Source: Saussurea involucrata | Taxonomy: Eukaryota > Streptophyta > Magnoliopsida > Asterales > Asteraceae | Assembly: GCA_033807775.1 (NCBI GenBank) | Contig: CM066321.1 | Span: 255,862,422 to 255,926,421, forward strand | Direction of reading: 5' to 3' | DNA length: 64,000 nucleotides | Shown: piece by piece, positions 11,234 through 20,660 of the stretch | Layout of the letters: the number at the start of each line of letters is the position of its first letter | Position numbering within the stretch: the stretch's first letter is position 1 | Notes under the pieces: model-generated | Database searches by the model: none | What the model was told of the DNA's origin: nothing | What the model saw: the letters and a program-made list of their open reading frames with translations, nothing else | Position numbers and translations under genes: made by a program

Positions 11234-11375
11234 TGTTTGGGTAAAAAATCACACCTCACGACCGACGACAGATAACTCAAATGACATTTATATAAGACCA
11301 CTCTTGTATTAAGATAAGGTCTTGCAGGTTATTTACAAATAAACATTCGGTCGTACAATTTCATGTTGGTCGTAT
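11234..11375 (+). repeat. C/D shared LTR, first part
   Basis: First 142 bp of a Tat-type LTR starting TGTTTGGG. It matches the inverted LTR of D' ending at 29121. It is interrupted by element F at 11375 and resumes at 24849. Confidence 0.85.
11371..11375. repeat. Target-site duplication of F, left
   Basis: CGTAT immediately before LTR F, repeated at 24844-24848 immediately after the other LTR. A 5-bp duplication is normal for Ty1/copia integration. Confidence 0.95.
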
Positions 11376-12086
11376 TGTAGGTTCCCAAATTCACGTTGTA
11401 TCACGTTAATGGTAAAGAAATAGACAGCGGAAGCATATTAAATAAAGCCATTAAAGTGAGTGATTGTGTAAACGATAAATGAACTGTGAGAATCAAATAT
11501 AGAACAGTAAAATGATAACAAGATCAGATATAAAAGCTGCTCGTATATTGATAATAAATCACACCAAGAACATGTTCAAGTGTGTTCGGAAATCTCACAG
11601 GACAACAATATCGTACGGAAGTAGTGCTTGGGATTGTAGCAGTGTGTGCTTAAACAATTGTGGAAAACTATTCTTCCTTAAGCTTACAATTGTTTGTTCC
11701 ACTACCTCACTATATATAGCCCTGAAAAAGCATAGACAGTGTACTATTGTATCCTGGAATGACACGTGGAAAGTGTGTCTCCAATCTTTAGGGCATACGT
11801 GGAAAGTATGGACACGTGTCTAACACTTCGGATTTCCTATGAGACTTAGGCTGACAGAGGTCTTCACTTCACCAGAGCTCTGTTGAAAGAGCTCTGTTGG
11901 TCTTCTGTTAAGTACTTGTTCTTCTGTTGGAAGTCTTCGACAGAGCTCTGTTGAGCTCTATTGAGCTCTGTTGAGCTCTGTTGGTCTTCTTGATGAACTT
12001 CTTCCAAGTCTTCTGTCTGATCTCTGTTGGTCTTCTGACTTGAACTATTTTCAATACTTTTACATAACAGATACTTGGGGCTTACA
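11376..12086 (-). repeat. Element F 3' LTR
   Basis: 711 bp, sense ends TGTAAGCCCC...GAACCTACA. It is 77 bp longer than the 5' LTR, mainly from a stretch at about 11504-11567 absent there and extra GAGCTCTGTT units near 11945-11980. A TATATATA box lies at 11711-11718. Confidence 0.92.
11711..11718 (-). promoter_or_regulatory. TATA box of F 3' LTR
   Basis: TATATATA followed by G on the sense strand; the same box is at 24488-24495 in the 5' LTR. Confidence 0.6.
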
Positions 12087-12099
12087 ATCTCCCCCTAAG
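12087..12099 (-). promoter_or_regulatory. Element F polypurine tract
   Basis: Sense CTTAGGGGGAGAT directly before the 3' LTR. The identical 13 bases occur at the same place in elements E and G. Confidence 0.9.
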
Positions 12100-12221
12100 T
12101 ATTGAAAATACAAATTTACATTTGACAGAGATTTAAACAAAAGAACAGAGAACTTTTACCTTTGTCGAAACCTTGCACTAATCTTTTAGAATGTTACAAA
12201 AAGATTAAAAGACAAGTACAT

Positions 12222-15200
12222 TTAAGCAAAATTATCTCCCCTTAAGATTCTGTCAAATCTTCTGATGAGTTCTCGGAAGTTGATCATAAGATAGATCTGG
12301 GTGATGAAGTTTCTCTGTTGCTCTTCCGGACATTTTTCTCTTGGGAGATTTTGAATGATATCTCTGAGGTATTCCAGCGACTCTGTTGAGTACTTGTGGA
12401 TTTCAGCAGCTCTGAGGGCCTTCTTTGTCTTCCTCTGTTGGCAGATGAACACTGGAGGATCTCCAACTACTATTCCAGTTCTATAGTGTTCATAGCCTTC
12501 AAGGCTCTCATTTGGTGGTGCAGTCGCTAGTCTTTCTACTTCGAATTCTATGCCTAGCTGAAAGTCAATCTGAATCCTTAGATTTATGTGCTCTTGCATA
12601 GCGAAGCGTACCTCAGGGAGTGCAGTTCTTGCCTCTTTATATCTGTCACTGAAGTTGTAACAGTAGGCGTGAAGTTGAATCAGATCGTACGGGTTCAGAA
12701 GTACGAGTTCGTTTTCGTTGAAGCTCTCAACCTTTGCGTCGTTTGATTCCACAATGAACTCATGATAGCTCATCTGTGTATTGATGTGCCGAAAGATCCT
12801 GTGCTTGATGTCTACGATTCTGCGTATTCCAAAGTCAGAGTTAATGTTCTTGTTCAGACCAGACTTTGTTTCGATGAATTTGCGTCGCACATCAGAGATC
12901 GTATTGATCCTGCAGGGGTTATAGTATGGGTTGATTGGCACAACATTAACATGTATTGTATCATGGTCATCATACAGATAGGCAAATATCTCTTCTAGCG
13001 GTGGTTTGCGAGAGTGTTGGTTTGAGGATTCGGGATTTTGTTCGGTTTGCATGGGATTTGAGTCTTCATGGGTTTCGGTCATAAGTCTGTCGATGTGTTG
13101 AACAGACTTTTGAGGTTGGCTTTGGCTTGTTTCTTCACCAAAGAATGGTTCTGTTCTTTCTGGTTCTGTTCTTGGTGAAGTAGGAGGGGTGTCCAAGATA
13201 ATGATCTCTGGTGGTTGAGATGAGGGTTCAGTTGACTTGATGACCCTATCTTTGAACATGTAGTCGAAAACCACCATGGGTATCTCTGGTAAGTCTTTAA
13301 TTGTGTTCCCTTGACCTCCTGCTTCTGTTGTTTCAGCCTCTGTTACCTCAACCTCTACTACCTTCTCTTTTCCCTTGGCAGATCCCTCTGCCTCTGTTAC
13401 CTCTGTTACCTCTGCTACCTCTGCCTTTGTTACCTCTGTTGTAGGTTCTTTTTTCCTTTTCCTTCTCCTCTTTCTCAGCCTCTTTCTCAGTCTCTTTCTC
13501 CTCTTTCTCAGCCTCTTTCTCCTTCTCCCCCTTTTGTTGTTCTGACGACTCACCTAGCTGATCATCTGACGGGTCTTCAGAATCGTCTCCATCATCAGAG
13601 AGAGCAGCACCTGTATCTGGTGAGGGCGGAATAACAAACTTCGGTCGTTTAGCAGAGGGTTCGCCTTCAGGTGCTCCTTCTGCAGGTCTTTTCCAGGAGA
13701 TTATGTTCTTGAACTCTGTTGCGGCTTGTTGGAGGACGTCTTGAAGTACTTTTGCGTCCGTGCAGACTTCATCAACTTGATTCGCAAAGTTTACGTTTTT
13801 TGAATCAAGTGATGTTTGCACATGCTTTTCTGTTGCTTGGGCTTTCATCACGAACTTCGAAGACACAATCATCATTCGGCTTAGGACTCGTTTACTGAAT
13901 TCACCCATCTGGCCGACTGTCATGGGTAAGTCTTTAGGGCTGGGGCTAGATATGTTGATTCGTGTTGCTGAGGAGGTTTTGGCTTCTGTTATGGCAACCT
14001 TAACAGAGTTGTTAATTACCTCTGTTAAGGTTCTTATGTTTGAGTCTGACAGAAGCAAGGAAGGAATAGGCAAAGTTCTGTTCATTTGAGCGGTGTGGTT
14101 CTCTATTATAAGGGTCTTCAGGGCGGCTAGTTCTATTGAGAATTTTGTTCTTTCCTCTGCTCTGACCCTTTCTTCCTCTGTTCTGAGTCTTTTCTGTTCT
14201 GCCAATTCTGATGTTAACTTGGCAATTTCTTCTGTTCTTGCTCTTTCTGCCTCTGCTCTGAGTTGTTCAACTTCTATTCGGAGTCTTTCGGCTTCGGTAT
14301 TTCTTTGAGTTATATCCGTAAAAGAAGTTGTTATTCTCTGTAGCTCTGCTCTGAGAGAAGCATTCTCCGATCGGATCAACTCCTCCTTCTGTGAATTGAT
14401 AAGTTTAAACTCGTTCAAGGAGCTGTTGATACTATCACAGAAGCCTGTAAACTCTGCTTTTGTGATGGTATCAACGAGGATATCCTTGTTTCCAACAAAT
14501 GGATTCAAGTTGACCTCGAGTTCAGAGGTGCCTACGTTAAGAGTTGTGTTGAGATTGGCTCTTGTAGGTCTTCCACCCGATCCTTGATGTTCCTGTTCAG
14601 GGGAAACATCTACAGGTGTTCTGGTCTGTTCAGCTCTCTCATCCTCAGAATCTGAGAGATTGAAGTAGACGTGGGAGTTAACATTGTGATCTAGACAAGT
14701 TAATCCTTGTGAGATTAGGCTGTCAAATTGCCTCTGAGTTAGGCAATCCCTACGGGTAAATCGAAAATTGCCCAAGGACCTAAGTTGTTCCTCCTTAGAA
14801 AGTTGAGCCACATAGGTATCATCGTGTGTGATTGTCCTATCGATGTCATGGGGTGAATTGACATCATTACCAAACAGGGATTACCCAGTTTCGTGCATAC
14901 TAGAGGCATGAAAAGTTGCCTCTGATGGTATTGGCTGGTTGGGGTTCGAGGTGTGCACCTCTGTTTCAATATCCATTTGAGCTAGATCCTCATGGATAGA
15001 TGATGTGCTTGCACTGGGAGTTGGGCTGGAAAAACGCACATGTGTGTTCACAGGCTGAACATCTTCTTCTAAACTCTCCTCTCTCTCGGATTCTATGGAT
15101 AAAGAACGCTCGGGTGTACTCTCTATCACATGTATCTCACGGTTACCAGAGGGATGCGAACTCTCTGTCATCTCCTCTGTAACTTCCCTTTCTTCCTCAT

Positions 15201-16305
15201 GAACAGCCTCCACAGGGGATGCTCTGTTGTGTACTTCCTCCTCCATCACTCTAGAGGAAGACCCCTCTTCGGGTACTCTTCGCTCTGGTCTTTCTTCTTC
15301 TGCTATTTCCTCACTCATGCTCTCTAACTCTGGTTCAGGACCTAAGTATGTTGGGGTTCTCACCACAGGTTCTTGTGGTTGAGCAACACTCTGATAGTTT
15401 TGGATAGAGATGTGGTCTGGTGAGATTAGAGAAAGCATAGTACCTGGAACGCGTCGAATGATGGGGTAGTCGCCTGAAGTGGTGGGATGGAATCTGGACA
15501 TTACCCAGTTCTTGAAGGTATTTCCTTGTTGGGTCAACTCCAGACGATCAAATGCTCTTCTGATCACTAAGCTGATGAATCTTGGAAACTTGATGTTCTT
15601 TAGGAATTTATGTTTCCCAACTTCACCTCCTTTGGCGATAGCAGTAGTTTTGAGGTTTACGGCTGTGAGAAGATCATCGTAGAGAATGCTTGCGTAGTCG
15701 AGGTTCCTTTGAAATAATAATCCATACATGATTTGTAGGATTTCCGTAGTGGCTTGATCTTGACTACCAGACTTTCCTGTAAGGGTTCGGTTCAGGGTGG
15801 AGAACATGAAGTTCCAGAAAGGCGGTAGGTTCTGTCTTTTGAAAGCGCCGATTCTGACGATCTCTTTGTTGTAACCTAGAAATCGTATGAACTCAAGAAG
15901 AATAGCAGCATTTGGGGGCTTCTCATAGGCATCTATTTCAAGCTGTTCTGTCGTCTTCATTCCAAGGGTTCTACGCAGGGTTTTAGCTCCTATTCTGATA
16001 GTTCCTGAACCACCTTCTGTTCCAGCATCGACATTGCCAATGATTCCATCTCTTTCTTCTATAAACTGGCAGGTAGTCCACCATTGACGAATGTATAGCT
16101 CAGGAACATTATCGTCAAAGTCGGTTAGGGCTTTGAAGATTTCAGAGTTCCTGAAGAACTCTAGAAGAATGTGGTATTGGGGTAAGTAAAGGCTAGGGTT
16201 TGGATCTAATCGGTGATTGTTTTCTGCAAGTTCGTACGGAAGAATATTGATGTGATGAACAAGGCCTATTCTGCTTGAATCGGCAGAATGTTGTTGTTGT
16301 TCCAT
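12222..16305 (-). pseudogene. Sirevirus accessory ORF (env-position), element F
   Basis: About 1361 codons from the ATG at 16305 to the TAA at 12222, broken by one in-frame TAA (14881-14883) and one frame change at 13348-13553. Residues 1-250 form a helical domain shared with E and G (LYIRQWWTTCQF; LPPFWNFMFSTLNRTLTGKS; ILQIMYG). The middle is acidic and Ser/Thr/Glu-rich. A long coiled coil (AEAERARTEEIAKLTSELAE) and a Lys/Glu repeat follow. The C-terminus has a second conserved domain (LLNPYDLIQL; RIQIDFQLG). I see no signal peptide or membrane segment. The env label used for this position in SIRE1 is therefore not supported here; function is unknown. Confidence 0.8.
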
Positions 16306-16404
16306 TGTTGTAGGTTAGGGTTCTTGAAGGTTTGAGTAAGGAGGGAAAGGTTGATCAAAAATACTCAGAAATCGTAAGAGATGAAATGGTTTAAAGGAAA
16401 TGGG

Positions 16405-16660
16405 TATTTATATGAAGAATGAATGGCTGGATCACGATCATAGGTACTATAGGTACTCGAGTTTTGAATAGTGGAACGGCCGCTACAGTAAGAACGTGCG
16501 AACAGCTGACGGTTGATCTTTCAATCAGAGATTGCCACGTGGATTTATGTCTGGCAACTTTCGTGCAAGTAAACCGTCACGGTTAGAGATGTGCGGGTGA
16601 CAGGTTGTTGACGTTCAAAGAGTGACCCGCGTCTCTGATGACGTGTTCTGATGACGTGGC
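16405..16660 (-). promoter_or_regulatory. Putative promoter of F accessory ORF
   Basis: On the sense strand TATAAATA (16405-16412) lies about 100 bp before the ATG. Upstream are a CACGTG G-box (16536-16541) and two ACGT cores in TGACGTG context near 16639 and 16651. This is the layout of an ordinary plant RNA polymerase II promoter with bZIP-type sites. Activity is inferred, not shown. Confidence 0.5.
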
Positions 16661-16989
16661 AGAACAAACTAACAGAGCTCTGATGGAGCTTTGTTAAGTT
16701 GCCTCTGTTAAGTGAACTCTTCAATTCTTATTAGCCCAAGATGTTGCATCTTTACCTTTAAAACATTTAAAATTTTGTTCTGATGTGGAAGGAAAGGAAC
16801 AGACAGATCTTTAGACAAACAACAGAGCTCTGATGAGAAGCAATAAAGGCTCTGGTGAGATGTTAGAGTTCTGGCAAGTTCTTGACTATCAAAGGTTTTC
16901 ATCAGAACATATTTTCCTTCCTCCTTCAAAAATATTTGACAGCAATGATCAAGCAAAGTCTATTTTGATTTGAAAAATTAAGTTCTAAC

Positions 16990-17035
16990 TTGCTCCCCCT
17001 AAAACCATGCAATTTTTTTTTTAAACTCCCCCTAG
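16990..17035 (-). promoter_or_regulatory. Internal polypurine-like doublet, element F
   Basis: Two tracts with AGGGGGAG on the sense strand, 34 bp apart, resembling the 3' polypurine tract. Similar doublets occur at the same place in E and G. They may prime additional plus-strand synthesis. Confidence 0.5.
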
Positions 17036-17219
17036 AAAATTGAGCTTAAAAAAAACTTTGTACAGACAATACTTTATATACAAACAGGATGTTCAAAGAG
17101 ATGAAAAAGTATGCGTGACAGAATTCTGGTGAACAACAGAGTTCTGTTGAACTAGCCTACCCAACTATTTGACAGAGCTCTGATAGGAACATCAGAGTCT
17201 CTGTTGATTTTGAACAGAG

Positions 17220-20200
17220 TTAGGAGGACAAGTTCAGCATACCCAGTTTGCTGATTAAGAAGTTAAATCTCCTTTCATCAAGGGCTTTTGTAAACAAGTC
17301 AGCAAGCTGGAAGTCTGTTGAAACAAAGTACATTTCAATAGTCCCTTTTTCAACATGATCCTTTATGAAGTGATACCTTATGTCGATGTGCTTAGTCTTT
17401 GAGTGCTGAACTGGATTTGCAGTTATGGAAATGGCACTCTTGGAGTCACATAGAATTGGAATTTTACCATACTCCAAACTATAATCTTTGAGTTGAGTTT
17501 TCATCCAGATCACTTGAGAGCAACAGCTAGCAACAGCAACATATTCTGTTTCTGCTGTAGAAGTTGAGACACAGTTCTGTTTCTTGGATGTCCAACTCAC
17601 CAACTTATCTCCAAGCAGTTGGCAGCTACCAGAAGTACTCTTTCTGTCATTCTTGCATCCTCCATAGTCTGAATCTGTATATGCTACAAGTTCGAAACCA
17701 GAGTTAAGAGGATACCAGAGACCCAAAAATTGAGTCCCTTTCAGATATTTAAAAATACGTTTGACAACAGTTAAATGAGTTTCTGTTGGATTAGCCTCAA
17801 ATTTGGCACAGAGACAGGTTGCAAACATTATATCAGGTATGCTGTCAGTTAAGTACAAAAGTGACCCTATCATGCCTCTGTAGTGCTTGACATCTGTTGG
17901 TTCACCCTTAAGATCTAAGTCAAGTTTAACTCCAGTGGCAATAGGAGTTTTCATAGGTTTTGAATCATTGAGCTTATATTTCTTCAACATGTCAGAGATG
18001 TACTTGGACTGACTTATAAAAGTCCCTCTGTCAGATTGTTTAACTTGTAAACCAAGGAAGAACGAAAGTTCTCCCATCATGCTCATTTTAAATTCACTTT
18101 ATATTAAACTCTCAAACTTGTCACAATACTCTTGCCGTGTAGACCCGAAAATAATATCATCAACATATATGTGTACCAGAAGTATATCATTCTTATACCT
18201 CCTAAAGAATAGAGTTTTATCGACGGTACCTTTCTCGAAGTGATTGATCAACAAAAATTTGGACAAAGTTTCATACCAGGCTCTGGGAGCTTGCTTAAGG
18301 CCGTAGAGAGCTTTGTCTAACTTATAGACATGGTCTGGAAACTCAGAACATTCAAAACCAGGTGGTTGCTGGACATAAACTTCATCTTGTAGTTTGCCAT
18401 TCAGAAAGGCAGACTTGACGTCCATTTGGTAGACCTTGAAACCCTTATGAGCAACATAGGCTAAAAAGATTATGATGGCTTCTAGCCTAGCCACAGGAGC
18501 AAAGGTTTCGTCATAATCAATGCCTTCTTCCTGTCTGTATCCCTTTGCAACCAGACGGGCTTTGTTTCTGATGATTATCCCATCTTCATCCTTTTTGTTT
18601 CTAAACACCCACTTGGTTCCAATGGCCGCTTTGCCTTTTGGGAGTGGAACCAAGGACCAGACTTTATTTCTTTCGAATTCCAGAAGCTCTTCTTGCATAG
18701 CTTCGATCCAATTTGGGTCCTCTAGGGCTTCAGAAACCTTCTTCGGCTCAATCATGCTTAAAAAGTTTACAAAGAAAGCTTCATTGATTGTGGCCGATCT
18801 AGTCTTCACACCATCTTCAGCAGCACCAATAATCAGTTGATGAGGGTGATCCTTTGTCCATCGCGTCATGGGAGCATGGACAATAGGTGGGGTTTGTGCT
18901 TCTGATGGGAAAAGACGAACTTCAGCGTTAGAGCTCTGTAGGTTGGGACCAGGGCTCTGTGACACACAGCTCTGAAGAGTGGCCTCATTGCTCTGAGAGT
19001 TATTAACAGGGCTTTGTGAAGATGTACTTTCAAATAAGGAGTTTCTGCCAATATAAGTCAGCAGAGGTGATGATGGCTCTTGTTCAGGTTCTCTCTCGCT
19101 CTGATGTGGTTCCTCATTTCTCTGAATCATTACTGTAGACATAGAAGTAGATGGTGAAATATTTGAGGGGCCAGGAAGAGTTGTACCTGACAGATTTTGT
19201 TCTATTGAGTTATGAGCTTGATCTCCTCTGTTGACATTATCAGAGGAATCATCATCATTGAAAAAGTCGTTGAACATAAGATTTATATCTTCTTCCCTTG
19301 TCTTTGAAGAACTTGTCTTCTTCTGCTCTGTATGTGTCCCCTCTGTTGATTTTCGATCAGAGAATCTTGATGTACTTTCATCAAAGGACACATTTACACT
19401 TTCTTGAATGACCCGACATCTGGAGTTGTAGACTCTGTAGGCTTTAGAGGTTAAGGAATAACCAATAAAGATTCCTTCGTCTGCTTTCTTATCAAACTTT
19501 CCCAGTTGATCTCTGTCATTCAATATGTAACATTTGCAGCCAAAAACATGAAAGAATTTCACATTTGGTCTTCTGTTGTTGATGAGTTCATAATGAGTCT
19601 TCTTAAATCTTTTCACTATTACAGCTCTGTTTTGGGTAAAACATGTTGTTGAGACTGCTTCTGCCCAAAAGTTCATTGGAAGGACAGAGCCAGCTAACAT
19701 GGTTCTGGCGGCTTCTACCAGAGTTCTGTTCTTTCTCTCCACAACTCCATTTTGTTGAGTTCTTGCTGCTGAGAAGTTTTGGGAAATACCTTCCTCTGTT
19801 AGGTAGGCATCAATTTTGGCATTCTTGAATTCTGTCCCATTATCACTTCTCAACTTCTGTACCTTCAGTTCTAACAGAACCTGTATCCTTTTCAACAAAC
19901 TTATCAGAATTTATGGGACATCAGATTTTACTATGATGAACTCAATCCAGGTATATCGAGAAAATTCATCAATTAAAACAAGAATATACTTCTTGCCCGA
20001 CAGACTTTGCACAGAGATTGGACCACAGAGATCCACATGAAGCATATGCAAAGGTCTGGGACAACTATGATCACTCTTTGTTGTGTGTGAAGATCTTTTC
20101 ATCTTACCCAGCTCACAAGCAGAACAGAGATGGTCTTTGTCAAACTTCAGAGAAGGAAGTCCTTTTACTAACTTTAGTTTCACGAGCTTATCAAGATTTT

Positions 20201-20657
20201 GAAAGTTCAAATGGGCAAATCTTTTATGCCAGAGCCAGGCATCTTCATTTTTCAAAGACACTAAACAGAGTTTCTCTATTGTAGAGTTTTGGTTTGGTTT
20301 AAAATTCATCTTATAAAGATTGCCTTTTCTGTCGGCTCTTAAAAGTTCTTGACCAGACTCTGAAAGTAACAATGAACAATACTTCTTCCTGAAATTGACG
20401 TCGAACCCGTGATCACAGAGTTGACTTATACTGAGAAGATTATGGTTTAATCCTTCAACATAAGTAACCTCAGAAACTGAAACATCACCATTTACTAAAG
20501 TACCATAACCCTTAATCTGTCTGCCATTGTCTCCTCCGAACGTTACTGCACTTCCCATCTTGTTCTTAAAAGAAGTCAACAACTCCTTATTCCCCGTCAT
20601 GTGCCTGGAGCATCCAGAATCCAAATACCAGATCTGCACATGAGGTTTCTGCAAGAC
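17220..20657 (-). pseudogene. pol: Element F pol (protease, integrase, RT, RNase H)
   Basis: One frame from 20657 to 17220 with two in-frame TAA codons (19911-19913 and 18099-18101). Order: protease motif WYLDSGCSRHMTG near 20620; GAG-pre-integrase zinc region (LWHKRFAHLNF ... CSACELG); integrase catalytic residues in LHVDLCGP, SDNGTEF and QQNGVVERKN. One codon is missing next to the last, so ART-QQNG lacks the usual Pro. RT follows with QMDVKSAFLNG and the catalytic YVDDIIFGS. RNase H has YTDSDYGGC, AETEYVA and CDSKSA. The protein would cut Gag-Pol, copy the RNA and integrate the cDNA. Two point changes keep it from being open. Confidence 0.92.
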
Positions 20658-20660
20658 AGA

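Larger units (their letters stand above)
9974..11375 (+). mobile_element. Element C: truncated Tat-type Ty3/gypsy element
   Basis: A plus-strand fragment starting at the end of RNase H and running through a broken integrase into an LTR beginning at 11234 (TGTTTGGGTAAAA). The same family appears in D and D'. The left end abuts LTR B without a duplication. The integrase C-terminus, accessory region and polypurine tract are missing: integrase sequence joins the LTR directly at a shared TGTTT. Confidence 0.75.
16306..17219 (-). other. Element F spacer between pol and accessory ORF
   Basis: No ORF with family resemblance. It holds two polypurine-like tracts (sense AGGGGGAGCA at 16991-17000 region and CTAGGGGGAGT at 17025-17034 region) and, nearer the accessory ATG, a promoter-like region. 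Confidence 0.7.

Noticed and set aside
12222..16305. Calling the Sirevirus accessory ORFs envelope genes
   Set aside because: I find no signal peptide, fusion-like segment or membrane anchor in F, E or G; only position supports the label.
12222..16305. Longin/synaptobrevin-like annotation sometimes attached to such plant ORFs
   Set aside because: No longin fold signature can be seen; the resemblance is to other retroelement ORFs.
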